64,000 bases of DNA from Bimuria novae-zelandiae CBS 107.79 (GCA_010015655.1 ML976738.1:121971-185970), one strand, 5' to 3'. Counted from the stretch's first letter, positions 32,166 through 44,417 are shown. Notes: generated by a model not told the origin, from the sequence alone. Numbers and translations are program-made.

Positions 32166-33252
32166 TTTATATCCTTCTTTTTATTGCTTGTCTTACAACA
32201 CCACGTATTATGGCACCTGCTAACATCATTACGGTTACGCAGAGAAGAGCCACTAGATCCAGCTACGCGAAGCCAGACAGGCCTAGGCAACCTAGCGTCT
32301 GAGGCCACAAACCAGCTGGCCCGGCTGAGTCGGTTCTTACTACCCTTTCCCCCTTTTGTCTGATCGATCAAATGTTTAGCGAATGGCGTAATTTGGAGGC
32401 TCCATTTGCATGAGACGAGAAGCAAGCATGTCATTTGATTCGCGGGTCACTGTCGGTGAGGACCGGCGAAAGGGAGCAATCTCGGTACGGCGTAAAATAG
32501 GGAGGATGGGAAATACCTTGGGCATAGTACCTGCTGCATTTTGTAGGGCTTTTTCAGGCATCGGCGGCTAGATGAGGGCGGCCGCGTGGTGGTGGTAGTC
32601 GTCGCTGAATGAAAAATGTTATCACGATGAACTCTGCAATAAATTTTCCTACGCGCTGAAGAAGACATGTGTACTCTGGATAAGTATTATTCGATAATAA
32701 GAAGCACGTCTGGATTCCTCTCCGCGAGCGGTCACGCCGTGGGGGAACTCAGTAAGATGCATGTTAGTACAGCCCCGTGTGTAAAATATTGGATTCTGAT
32801 ACTGACAGGGCCACGCTCGGACATGGATGCATTTTGCCCAGAGAAGCTGGATCTGTAGAGTGAGTGGACTCCATGGCTGATATGTAAACTAGGACAGTGG
32901 GTAGTACCCTTACTTAGTCAAGCCTCAGCGAGGCTAGGAGTAGGGTGAATATCAGGCTGGAAAGTTCGCAAGACACGGTATCGGATCGAAGGGAAAAAAA
33001 AAGCAAAAGTACCATGCATATCTATACGGGGTCTAACATTACAAGAGTGGCGCAAGCTCACTGAAGGCTACATAGCCGATGAGTCGAACGACACAGTACC
33101 GAAATGCCGCATCTGCAGTACACGCACGCCGTCTCTCCGACTCTTAGTATGTGTGTGAAAAGGCAAAAATCACTGACAGAAACACAATAACACAACCCTT
33201 CTCAGCATACACGTCAGAACCATCTCTTCACCTCACAACGCTCGACTCGCAC
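32166..33252. other. Convergent intergenic region, no gene seen
   Basis: About 1.1 kb between the 3' ends of the SUMO ligase and trehalose phosphorylase genes. It holds only short ORFs without motifs and a poly-A run (GGGAAAAAAAAAGC near 32991). No RNA gene was recognised. Confidence 0.4.
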
Positions 33253-35570
33253 TCAGTGACCCTTACTCCCACGCGTCTCATCGCCACTCAAATCCAGCTC
33301 CCTCCTCCTCGGCAACCTCGCCTCACCCTCCAGGTAGTGAATCCCCAGATTCTCCCTCGCCATATCATTAATCCAGCGGGAATTCGGCGCCAACGCCTCC
33401 CCCTTATGCAGCGCATCCGCGAGGTACAGCCAACTCAGCGCGTTCCCCACGGTGCCGACTTCATCACTGACATGTTCGGCTGCATAGTCCGCCATGCGAG
33501 CGTACAGCTCCTGGTTCATGAACAGGGTGTGCAAGTGCGCGGCCACAGCCTTGTAGTCGCCGGGCTCAACGAGGAAGCCCGATTTGCCGTGCTGGACTTG
33601 CAGGGGGATGCCGCCGGCTTTGGTCGCGACGATGGGGGTGGCTTTGTGGGATGCTTCGCTGACTTTGACTTCGAAGCCCTCGCGCGTGGAGAGCTGGAGC
33701 GCGACGTGCGCGGTGGACATGAGCGCGTTGAGGGTCTGGTCTGTGGGGCCGACGCGCATGACGACGATGTCGTCTTTGAGGTCGGCGTACGTGGTTTCGA
33801 GCGCCGACGTCGTTTGGTCGTAGATGAGCTGCGTGTCGGTATCGTCGACGGCGCCGTGGCCCGCGATGACGAGCTGGGGGGTCTGCGAGCGCGGCACGTC
33901 TTTCATGTAGTGTCGGCGGAGCTCGGCGTAGGCGGCGAGGACGTCTGGGATGCCCTTGGCGGGGTCGAAACGGGCGATTTGGACGATGAAGTCGCGGTCC
34001 GGGTAGTCGAGGGTCGACATGCGGTCCCGGAAGCAGGTCGTCTTGAACTCGTGCATGTAGTACTCAAGATCCCAATGGTGCATGTGCTTGTTCAGGCCGT
34101 CAAGCCAGTCGGTTGTAGCAGGGAGATATCCAACCTTGGCAGGTTCGACTGTCTTTGGGACGAACTCGCGCACAGGGTGGCTGATGAAGAGGTCGGCTTT
34201 TTGGACGTTGCTCCAAATCCAGTTCCAGACCTCCGATGCTGGAGTTCCTTCCTGGTCGGCAAGATCAGCGCGCACCTGGATGTGCGAACGGAAGATGACA
34301 GGACGCTCAGGATCTTGCTCTTTAGCGATTTTGACTAGGCTGGGCATTTGCGGGTCGTCAACGATGATGACATGGGCACCACCTTTGCTGCGGGGTGCAA
34401 GAGGACCGCCTTCGGTGATCCAGTAGCGTTCAGCGTTCTGCCGGGCCCAGTCATCGAGAATCTCGGTCTCCTGTTTAGTAAGGCGCGCATCTGGTTGAGC
34501 CACGTTTTGCAGGATATTATGGTTCTTCTTGGTGATGCGGAATACCTGTGGCTTCGGCTTCGGGACGTACCTAGCACATCATCAGCATCATGTTTCTCTT
34601 GAACGGCCGGGAAACTCACCAAGAAGCATCGACACCAAGAATTCGAAGAAATCGAATCAATGCGTGTCTCATTAGTGCAACACCACCACCTTGCGGCGTA
34701 CTATTGAAGAAGGCAATTTGGACCTTGTTCTTCTTCAGAGATTCGGCATACTCGAGCGTGGCTTTCCATGTTGTCTCCGGATTGGCAGTCTTCTTATAGT
34801 CGTCCTTGACTGTCAGCTGAGCGCGTGCATTAGAGTCAACTTCGACCCTGTTGCGCTTTGTTGAGACTATAAGTCGTGGCTGGTGCGCTGGTCCAAACCG
34901 CCTGGTTGATGGGTTAGCCATGTGCACATATCAGTAACATATTGTAGAAGACTTACATCAGCGCCTTCCTCGCCATGGAGTCAGCTTCCTCGTCGACAAA
35001 AATACCCAGCCTATTGGTACTAGCATGCATCTGCTCCAATAGCACGGCGTCATGCGGCAGAACTAGCGGGACGATATCCAGCTCGCGCCATAAACGCGAC
35101 GCAAACTGTGGACTGAGCTCATGCGCCCTCTCGTTGATGCCAGCGCCGACATACTTGTACAGGTGCTCTTGCTGATAGGTCTTCAATTTGTCGATGACGA
35201 AGTCGGCCAAATACGTGGCTAACTCCTCCCTTGAAACGAAGATTGAGCTGTTAGAGCTAGAGTCGGTCGAGCCAGTATTGGCGGGGGTCGAGGTGCGTGA
35301 GATTCCAGAATCGGAATTGCTGGAAGATGGTGACTGCAGTTCAAAGGTCGAGGCGTGAAAGTCAATGGAATATGTGCCATCGTGAGAGGCGACGCCGAGT
35401 TCCAGGGTGTTATCAGGACCGTCTATAACTGCAATACCGAGGTAGAGCGTGGTCAAAGTTTTGTCCTTGTCGGCCAATGTTTGGTTTCTGAGCGAGGTCG
35501 GAGCCGAAAAGGCATATTTCGTGGTGTGTCGTCGCATGGCGGGGCGAAGGTTGGAGGGTTTCGAAGACAT
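33253..35570 (-). CDS. Trehalose phosphorylase (GT4 family; CCG-9/clock-controlled type)
   Basis: Three exons on the minus strand: 34957-35570, 34620-34901 and 33253-34570, joined in frame to 737 aa, the usual size for fungal trehalose phosphorylase/CCG-9. The N-terminal ~210 residues are the fungal-specific region. The GT-B core starts with VQIAFFNSTPQGGGVALMRH (the glycine-rich nucleotide-sugar loop). The C-terminal half has IVQIARFDPAKGIPDVLAAY, LVIAGHGAVDD and the EX7E motif in STREGFEVKVSEASHK (Glu596 and Glu604). It reversibly converts trehalose and phosphate to glucose and alpha-glucose 1-phosphate in the cytosol, retaining the anomer. Intron donors are GTAAGT and GTGAGT. The putative promoter holds an AGGGG element and is cut short by a pogo transposon about 280 bp upstream. 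Confidence 0.95.
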
Positions 35571-35686
35571 GATGGGTCTGCAGTTGTCGGTACTGCTGTA
35601 AATGTATAGTCACGGATGTGGGTCGAGCCTGACGTCAGTTATACACGTATGTTAATCGGGTTATGTTCGCCACAGAAGAGCACAGC

Positions 35687-35691
35687 AGGGG
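35687..35691. promoter_or_regulatory. Possible stress-response element AGGGG upstream of trehalose phosphorylase
   Basis: AGGGG lies 117 bp upstream of the start codon. In fungi this pentamer binds Msn2/Msn4-type or Seb1-type factors and is common in trehalose-metabolism promoters. A single pentamer has little statistical weight. Confidence 0.3.
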
Positions 35692-35851
35692 TTTGGATCG
35701 GAAGCTTGGGAAATATGTAGTACTCTTGGGCCAGATATCGTGCCTTTATATAGAGAGTTGTGTCGCAACCACTGAAAGCGCCACCCCGTGGCGTGAAGTG
35801 CGCGTGATTATTCACAGTCGCGAAGAATGTGAAGCACAACATGGTAGCCTA

Positions 35852-37794
35852 CCGTGTCCGTGCACCGAACGCCCGGAGTCACCGAACGCCCGCTCCAGCA
35901 TCTTCACGCCCATCACAGACATGAGGCTGTAGAGCCACATACAATAGCTATTATTATAAGAACTTTTAGTAGTTTATTTTATAGCTTTATGCGATTATTT
36001 TAATATCTACTATACTTTTTTTAGTCTAATTTTATAGCTATAGCTACTCTTTTTAAGCTTAGGAGTTAAGGAATACTTAAAAATAATAGGTTAATTATAA
36101 GTAGCTATAGTACTACGTTTCTACTTCTTTTTAGGTGCTATAGCTTATAAGGCCTTATATTTACCTTTTTAAAATAATTATAGCGCTTTTCTAGCGTTAC
36201 GTTCTTCTTTTTTATACTTTTTTTTAGTCTTATGTTCCTCTATAGCTGCGCGCTTTTCTACGTTAACCTAGTCTCGCTCTACCTTCTCCCTCGCCTGCTT
36301 TTCACGCTTCTCTTCTGCGATCTTCTCCTTATATATCTTATTAGCATGTGCTAACTCCTTTATCTTAGCCTTTTCTAGCTCCTTATCTTGTCTCTCTTAT
36401 TCTATAATAGCTGCGCGAGCGCGCGTCTCTCAAAAGGCTCTAGGTAACCACATTATCGCTCCACCATGATGCTTCTAATATTATTACAAGTCTAATTACC
36501 TGCTAGCCTGCTTCTTACGCTTCTTATTCTAGTATAGCTTCTTACGCAAGCTATTATTTTCGCTATAAAAAAGCTTAATTTAGATTAAGAGATAGTAAAT
36601 AGTTTAACTTAGCTTTTACGCACCTATACTACGTAGATATTTTACCTCTACACTTAGTATACTATAAGCTTTAAGCTAATCCTTTATAAAATAAGCTATA
36701 AAAGTAGAGGAATCTAATCCTAAGTCCTTAAGGGTTATATAGCAGAACCTATTAAGTATAACGTTAGGGTTTACTAGGTGTGAGGACGAGCGCGGGCTCC
36801 TGCATCAAAAGAGTAGATGAAGTAAGTTGGCTCTATTTCAGCTACACTAAGATAAGGAGACTGTAGGTACACAGGCCTGCGGCGCTTTTATGCACTATCG
36901 CTCGGCGCGGAACATCTATCTATCCGAGAGTCACGCTAGCGTGCAAGGTCATGTGACCTGCCAGCGTGCAGGTCCGTCACACTAGGGATATGCTAGTAAC
37001 TAGGAAGGACTTTTTTATAAGCTTTTTTTTAAACGTATTAACTTAGACAGGCTAGAATAAGTTAAAAAAGCTATTTTTTAATAGTAAGAATAGGCCTTAA
37101 AACTTCTAAAAATAGTTATTAAGTTTACTATTATAGTTAAAAGAAAGTGGCTTAAAGCAAATAATATTTAGTAATTATAAAATTTAAGTATTATAAAAAG
37201 GTAATACTACTAGTATAATCGCAAAGTCCTTTTTATTTATATTATATATATTATCCTCTTCAATATTATATTCTATAATTTTTTATTATAATAAGTTAAA
37301 GTATAGCCTATACTTATATACTAATTTAGTATTATAACGATTAGAGTCTATACCTATAGTCTATTAAGAGGTAAGCTAAATATTATAATAGTAAAAAAGT
37401 ATATAAATTAGCTCTTAAAAACACATCCTTGCGTAACTATAGATATAAAATTTTATACTATACTTTTTATAAGTAGTAAGTAACACGTAATAAGCTTTTT
37501 TATATATTTAACTAAGTTATCTTCTTCCTAATTATTAAGTTTATAGTTATTAAAAATATTAATATATTAAAAGACCTACACGCCTTACTGCGCCCGTGAT
37601 AATATTATATAAAAAATGCTATAATTTTTTATAATATAAGTATGTATAGGTTTCTTTATTAATTTTAGAATATAAATTATTATAAGTGCATTACTTAAGT
37701 CTAGTATAGTATTAAGTTATTACGTGTTAAAATATAGTACAAATATTACGCGGCGGGCGTTTAGTAACTCTAGGTGTTTGGTACACGAACACGG
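35852..37794 (-). mobile_element. pogo/Fot1-type DNA transposon, RIP-degraded, TA-flanked
   Basis: The left end CCGTGTCCGTGCACCGAACG (35852 on) and the inverted right end CCGTGTTCGTGTACCAAACA (to 37794) match over about 43 bp apart from C/T and G/A changes. Both ends abut TA (35850-35851 and 37795-37796). The minus strand encodes remains of a pogo transposase: NIYNINKKDFAI near 37200-37235 (family NIYNMDEKGF) and a Lys/Arg/Glu-rich tail near 36230-36430. The left terminal ~80 bp are almost unmutated while the interior and right end are heavily mutated. A solo LTR (36779-36981) is inserted in it. The left end lies about 280 bp from the trehalose phosphorylase start codon. Confidence 0.83.
36779..36981. 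repeat. Solo LTR (203 bp) with TSD CTAGG, inserted after RIP of its host
   Basis: Starts TGTGAGGACGAGCGCGG and ends GCAGGTCCGTCACA (TG...CA), flanked by CTAGG on both sides (36774-36778 and 36982-36986). It is strikingly GC-rich and unmutated within AT-rich DNA, so it must have arrived after the surrounding pogo element was mutated. It contains a perfect inverted repeat AGGTCATGTGACCT (36946-36959). It is unrelated to the LTRs elsewhere in the window. Confidence 0.85.
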
Positions 37795-37822
37795 TACTAG
37801 GTTTAGTTATACTTTGCAAGTA

Positions 37823-39638
37823 ACGTGTCTGGACACTTAGTGGCCAGGATTACTTAGTGATTAGCCCTACTAAAATTAACGCGACCTTCTGTACGATAGC
37901 TTAATAATACAATAGTTAAATAAGCTATAGATAGATTTATATAATGGTTATAATTTTTAAGTACACTAAGTCCTTCTATAGTCTTATTTATAGTAGTTAC
38001 TATATGTTAGTGGTGCTTATTATCGCCCTGCTCGCTCCTCTTGCCCCACCTGCTAGACTACCCTTTTAGCCTTTGCAGCAAGTAATTAACCTTCCTAAGC
38101 CTATAAAGCGCCTCTATAGGCAATATACTATCGCCGCTACTACTAGCGACGCTAGCGACGCTAATTAGCCTATTAAAGCTTTATAAACTCTACTATAAAA
38201 ATAGTAATTAAATTTATTATATACTTATATCTTTTAATAACCTCATAGATAGCTTAACTAGTAGGACTTTAAAATTAATAATATAGTAGGTTTTTAACAA
38301 GTTAAGCTTATTACTTTAGCTAAGTAGAAGTATATAGTGTCTCTATTATTTATACGTCTCTATTATTAGCTTTAACCCTAAATAAAAAGGGTGTCCTAAC
38401 TACTATAAGTAATAATAGGACGTAATTTAGACAAGTAGAAACTAGTCTTATTACTTAAAAGCTAGCCTTAATATTCTACTTAGAGAGTACTATATCTTTA
38501 ATACGCAGGTAGATCTATAGGAAGTCTATCTTATTAATGTAAAAGATAGCCTATTATGCGAGCTCCTGCACCTGCTGCCCGTACGCGACCTTAAGAGGAG
38601 AGAAGCAGCCTATATCTAGAGGCTATAGGAGGTATAAGGTATACGTAGGCATACAGAAAGTAACTATCCTATGTTCTATATAGTACTTATTAAACTTAGG
38701 TGTAGCATGGCTACTATAGCTGTCTAGGATGAGTAGGCGCCAGGTGCCTACTATATAAGCCTCTATATGCTAGTTAAAGTACTATAGCTAGGCAAAGCCT
38801 AGGTTATCTATTATCTAGCTATTATTACTAATAGTAACTACCTAGTTACTGAGTAAGCTTTTATACTGGCTAGCCTAATAGAGCTTACTAAATAAAATAA
38901 TAAAGGGTAATAAGCTCTAGCTAGACACGTTAATAGTTTTAATTATTATAACTTAGTTTTAATTACTTAGCTTAATAATTATTATTTAACTAACTGTCGT
39001 AGAGCTTATAACTACTTTTAATATTAATATAACACCTATAGCAAAGCTAGTCTTATTAAAGTTATAAGTATCTTTATTAAGTATACTATACGTCTAACGC
39101 GTTTCCTTTACACGTCTATACTACGTGCTTATTATAATAAGATTTTTGTATTTTACACGCTATAAATAGAACTTATAATTTTATATTATTTATAGTTTTA
39201 GCTAGTAATTAATAAAATAAAATATCTACTTCTAACTAACTAATTATAAGAAAGGGATCTGGTCGCGCGTAGTAAGTAAATTATTTACTATATATTATAT
39301 ATTAATAATCTAGAGTAGAAATCTTTATTAGTTAAAATTTAAAATTTACTCTACTAGACCGTGTTCCTCTATAGGGTGTAGCTTTTATTTTTAAGCGTTG
39401 GTCTACGCCCAAGGAAGGATACCCTTAACGCGTTAGTAGAGAGTTATACGTGGCACGCTATACAGAGTAGTAGCCCTTTAAGTATATATTATCTATCTAG
39501 ATTAAATCGCCTGGGTTAATAGAGCAAGTCTACCTTCTTTTTAGACCTTTTGAATCGCTTAGGTGGGCGGCATAGTAGGTTCTGTGGAGAGACACGTTGC
39601 GATTTTGGTGGAGCTGGCCACTGAGTGTCCAGACACGT
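37823..39638 (-). mobile_element. Second pogo-type DNA transposon, 24-bp TIRs, TA-flanked
   Basis: The ends are ACGTGTCTGGACACT(T/C)AGTGGCCA at 37823-37846 and inverted at 39615-39638, with TA at 37821-37822 and 39639-39640. Length 1816 bp. The minus strand carries pogo transposase remains: near 38,800-38,830 the LLILDG-type block is still recognisable. The downstream part near 38,550-38,600 reads VAYGQQVQELA with preceding LLQPLDIGCFSPLK-like sequence, then INKIDFL, as in fungal pogo DDE_1 proteins. All frames have stops. It starts only 28 bp from the end of the previous pogo element. Confidence 0.82.
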
Positions 39639-39640
39639 TA

Positions 39641-40756
39641 AGTGAAGCCGGTATGGTTGACTCTGATCACAACTCTAGCACCTGATTGTTGCCTATCCAC
39701 GCGGTGACTCCTCCGGCCAATGGCAAAGCGAGCACCTAAATGACTCTCTTCCAACAACTGCAGTAGGTATCCCCGTGACGCAGCTCATGCACGCATCAAT
39801 AGGCATTGCCAAGTGGGGTGTTTGCAGTGGTCGAGGTAGTGGTACACGGCATCAATGGAGGGTGATTGGTGGCTTTCCAGGGCTCTCGTGTGGCTGATGG
39901 CTCCTGCCTCTCCTAGCGCCGGCTGAAGCTCCGCGAACGCATCAAGGCGCCGCATGGGTTGCAACAACAACACTCAAACGCTGATGTCCGTATTGATGGT
40001 GCGCTCGCCCTCGTCGTCGTTTCAATTTTCGTGTTCTACTTTGGTTGACACACGTTCGGTCCAAGTGACGGTGATGGTGGCCGTCGTGTGCAACGGCTGC
40101 CTTCGTAAGCGCGAGCCAGTGTCGCATGCTGGGACAGGTTGCTAGAAAGCGCCCCGGTGGTACAACGGAGAGTGCCATGGATGAGACTGGGGGTCTACAG
40201 ATGGCAGGAACCGCGGTTGGCTTGATGAGAGGTGCTAGTCTTTTACAAGTATACGGAGTGCGCTTCAGTTTGTATTGTATTCCCTACGAATATATTCTTC
40301 ACGCTGTCTGGGGACGGAACTAATGGGGTATGCGTGGTGCAATGTCGCCAAGCTGTGGTTCCAGGGTTGTTGTTTGCTGGCCCCATGTTCGTTCGGCAAG
40401 CTGGCTGGCCCCATATCTCGTCTCCACTCTTCATAGTGTCCGAGCGCTACAGTGGCCACAGGGCTTGGCTTGGGCCTCTTGCACAGATTCTCCTCCTCGA
40501 ACCCTCCGCGTCCTGCATCCGAACGTGCAGCATCCCCAGCGGTGCGTCCCGTCCCATCCCATCACAGCCCCGACGCGCATCCGCCCGGAGCTTTGCGCCA
40601 GCTCCCTCCAGCGTCGACCCATCCCACGACGTGTGCGACCTCAGCCTCGTCGCGCCCCCAAACCACCTGCCCAACGCAGCGCTCCCCCCGTTGAGCCCTG
40701 CCCCCGCGGCCAGCTGAACACCACCGTCCTCGCGGTGTCCAGCGCACTCCGTCGCC
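39641..40756. promoter_or_regulatory. TUP1 upstream region
   Basis: Normal-composition DNA from the transposon edge to the TUP1 start codon. The last ~300 bp are C-rich (CATCCCATCACAGCCCCGAC region), as expected for a 5' leader. The ORFs in this leader overlap each other on both strands and are not supported as genes. Confidence 0.45.
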
Positions 40757-43438
40757 ATGAACGTGAATCACTATCCACCGCGCATTGGCCCGCCTGCGGG
40801 TGCGCCTAGCCAGCGCCTGAACGAGCTGCTGGACCAGATCCGCGCCGAGTTCGACACCGAGTCCAGCCGCAGCGTCGACTACGAAGGGCAAAGTGAGTAA
40901 CCAGCCAGTTCCAATACCCTCTGTCAGCGGTGCAAGTGTCGGCTGCGACTTGGACCAGCACTGCGTCGCAAGCGTGGGCCAGGGGAACAGCGTGCGCGAT
41001 ACCTTCCATGTCGTCCCATCGCAAGCCAGACTGGCCGCAAGGACGCCCACAGCAAGTACCTCTTGGCTGACCGTGATGAACAACAGTCCAGCGCCAGATC
41101 CAGGAGATCGAGATGATCCGCGCCAAGGTGTTCTCGCTGGAGCAACAGCACAATCAGGTCAAGGCAAAGTAAGTGCTTCCCACGTGTCTACATCGATCAT
41201 GTACTTCTGCTCCGTCAGCATCAACACCACCAGCGCAAATACTGACAAGTGGTTCCAGGTACGAGGAAGAGATCGCCCGTCTGCAGCGCGAACTCGAGAC
41301 CCGCGGCGGCCCCAGCCAGAATTCGCAGCACCATGGCCCGTCACAGCCGCCGCCTCCGTCGATAGGACACGGACCGAGCAACCTGTTTGGCGGCATCATG
41401 GCTGGCAACAGCCAAGGCGGCCCGGGTCTGGCGCCTCCTCCACAAGAGCCTCAGCAGCCTGGCGGTCTTCCCCCGCACCTAGGCGGCGGAGGACCGCCAG
41501 GCCTGAACCCAGCTCCGGGGCCACCACAGCACTTTGGCGGCTACACTGGGCCCTCGATGAATGGTGGGTGCTGACTTATTCGAGAGAGAGAGAGAGCATC
41601 CGAGACTAACACGTGCTTGCAGGCTACGGCCAGCCGCCGCAGCCCACTGCCTCGCCCGGGGGTAAGCGTCCCGGACCTGGTCCTCGTGGGCCGCCTGGAC
41701 CTGCGACTCCCCAACAGAACAGCGCAGCTCCCTACCCCGGATCGCCTCAGGTGCCCCGCCCCACCCCTCCTCCGCACCAGCAGCATCCGCTCGGTCCTCC
41801 AGGAGGGATACCCCTCAGCCAGAGCAACATCCTGGCCGATATCGACCTGGAAACGCTCCCAGCGAACTTCAAAAAGGAAGAGCAAGACTGGTTTGCCGTC
41901 TTCAATCCCCGCGCCAGGCGCGTGCTGGACGTTGAGCTGCTGCATAACCTCCCCCACCAAAGTGTCGTGTGCTGCGTCAGGTTCAGCGCCGACGGCCGCT
42001 ATGTTGCCACTGGCTGCAACCGCTCGGCTCAGATCTTTGATGTCGAGACTGGGACGCCCATTGCCCATCTCCAGGACACCAGCCTCCCCGAAGATGGCGA
42101 TCTATACATCCGCAGCGTCTGCTTCAGCCCCAACGGCCAGTATCTTGCGACTGGCGCCGAAGACAAGGTGATCAGAGTTTGGGATATTGCCAGCCGGACC
42201 ATCAAGCATCAATTCACCGGCCACGAGCAGGACATCTACTCCTTGGACTTTGCCAAGAACGGCCGAATCATTGCCTCCGGCAGCGGCGACAGGAGCGTTC
42301 GTCTTTGGGACCTGGAGACAAATCAACAGGTGCTCAACTTGTCCATTGAGGATGGTGTTACTACCGTCGCTATTTCTCCAGACAGCCGCTATGTTGCAGC
42401 CGGCTCTCTTGACAAGAGCGTTCGTGTCTGGGATATTCACACTGGCGGCCTTGTTGTACGTCTTGAGGGCGAACATGGTCACAAAGATAGTGTCTACAGT
42501 GTTGCATTTGCTCCTTCTGGAGATCGTTTGGTCAGTGGAAGCTTGGACAAGACCATTAAAATGTGGGAGTTGACCACCCCATCCCGCCTCATTCCCGGCA
42601 GTGCCCCTGGCGGCAAGTGCATTCGCACTTTTGAGGGCCACAAGGTAAGTCGATCGACCAAGGAAACTTTACAGTTGCTGACAGGCGATTAGGACTTTGT
42701 CCTGAGTGTGGCACTCACTCCTCTCGGTGACTGGGTGCTCAGTGGTTCCAAAGACCGCGGCGTCCAATTCTGGGATCCGCACACTGGTGTCGCTCAACTT
42801 ATGTTGCAGGGTCACAAGAACTCGGGTACGTTTTGATTCATCGCTAGGCCAATGATCTTGACCAGGCAGACCTGGTCAGACAATCAGAAGCGGCGATGAA
42901 ACAACTTCTTCTGACAAATGATCTGACATATTGCAGTCATCTCCGTTGCACCCAGCCCAACGGGTAACATTTTCGCTACAGGAAGTGGCGACATGCGTGC
43001 TCGCATCTGGAAGTGAGTACTACCCTTTCACAACCCCATCCCGTCCCATCTGCATCGGATCTCCGAGCGGGCTGTCATATTACACCTGTCGGAATGCGTA
43101 CGTGGCGAGCGTATAGCTCGTCACTGCATGTTCGGCTTGGCGTCAACCTTCCCCGCTCTGCTGCACCCCACGCGGCGTGCGTGCTTGGGAGGGCAGGGAG
43201 CATGGGACCAGTCGCAACCAATCGTGAGCTTATCTGCGGCTCGATCGCCCTGGTGCAAGCGCGATTTACCTGCCCGTTAGCTATGCACGTTGCAATGGAC
43301 GGAGTTTCGCGCCTGCGTTCAACGCATTCGTCCTCCCTCACAGCCCTCTCCCCGTCATCCTATTCACCCATCCTGCCAGTCGCTATCTGTCCACCCTGAC
43401 TAACAGATTATAGGTTTGACAGATACACCGGCCCGTAA
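40757..43438 (+). CDS. TUP1: Transcriptional co-repressor Tup1/RcoA/RCO-1 (WD40)
   Basis: Seven exons join in frame to 592 aa: 40757-40892, 41087-41168, 41259-41563, 41623-42644, 42693-42825, 42937-43012 and 43414-43438. The N-terminus has the Tup_N tetramerisation coiled coil ([18 protein letters not shown] through [14 protein letters not shown], about residues 15-90) that binds Ssn6/Cyc8. A Pro/Gly-rich linker follows to about 235, then the Tup1 hallmark [20 protein letters not shown]. Seven WD40 repeats run to the C-terminus ([54 protein letters not shown] and others). It forms the global Ssn6-Tup1 repressor in the nucleus. The last exon (KFDRYTGP) is only 25 nt after a 401-bp intron whose donor GTGAGT contains an in-frame TGA, so intron retention would end the protein IWK. 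Confidence 0.95.
41582..41596. repeat. (GA)n microsatellite in TUP1 intron 3
   Basis: An uninterrupted GA run lies in the 59-bp third intron (41564-41622), upstream of its CTAAC branch site (GAGACTAACACG). Length changes would alter intron size but not the protein. Confidence 0.7.
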
Positions 43439-44417
43439 ATATGTCACGAGACATTACAAAAACGCCACGATCAATATACCCCTTCTTATCATTTCCACGG
43501 CTCCTATTGACCATGAGCTCGGTGTCATGCTTCAATCCAACCTTGAGCGTTGTGCGCGGCGTGATGATCCGACCATTTGGGGTTGGTGTTGTCCACGACC
43601 CGCTGATTGCTAAAAGGTTTGCGGGTGTTTTCTCTTCATGTGAGAAGCCCACTTTCTCCCTGTATGGTGTGCTTTACGATAGGGGCGAGGGTACGCGAAT
43701 CGGTCTGGGATGGATGGATTTCTTTTCATTATATCATATGGTGACTGTGGAGGAGTTGAGGCCCGCGAATTTGATTGATGAACTCTGGACCAGGGAGGAC
43801 CGTGAACGGCGACATCTAGATAGCTCATTTATAAACAGTTTTCTTTGGATGAATGCAGCACTGGTGCAGTGAGTAGTCGGTTTGTGTCTCAGGTATTGGT
43901 CTTATGGTGCGCGCGCTTTCGATGCGTCTATGGATACTCCACCAGGTCGTATCAGTCTATCTCGCCACCTACGATGCCACGGCTCGCAGCTATGCACGGA
44001 ACTATGCACCACATCCGTATGAATCGCGATTGTCAGCGAGCGATTCGGCGGTTGCAGTTATGTGGTTGCTCGGTCCACGGTGTATAGGCAGTACTACATC
44101 CGAAGCATACATTCTCCCACCATCACCGCATACAAAGCCCCCTCTTCTAATGTACCCACCACTATCCTCTCTCTCAACTAAGGCGCGATCCCAACCGTCA
44201 TCTCGACTCCATCTCATCCGAACCTCCAAGCCGCGCTACTCTACCGACTCCACTCTCGCTTCGTAGACCCATAGCCCCACAAACCAACACTACCCACCAA
44301 AATATGCACCCACCGTATCCACTCCCACAACTCACCCTCCTCTACCCCTCACTCATTATTTTTGTGTGTATATATATGTTTTGGGAAAAGAATTAGTCAT
44401 CAAGCTTAAGAAAAGCA
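43439..44417. other. TUP1 3' region, no gene supported
   Basis: About 980 bp between the TUP1 stop and the tRNA gene. It has several overlapping ORFs up to 143 codons on the plus strand, none with recognisable motifs. Probably 3' UTR and spacer. Confidence 0.45.

Noticed and set aside
33151..34338. A 395-codon plus-strand ORF
   Set aside because: It lies antisense to the trehalose phosphorylase coding exon, which has full family motifs. The ORF has only low-complexity Val/Asp/Arg-rich sequence, a by-product of high GC3 on the other strand.
40232..40809. ORFs of 161 and 159 codons upstream of TUP1
   Set aside because: They lie in the C-rich 5' leader in mutually overlapping frames, with no motifs; the second overlaps the real TUP1 start in another frame.
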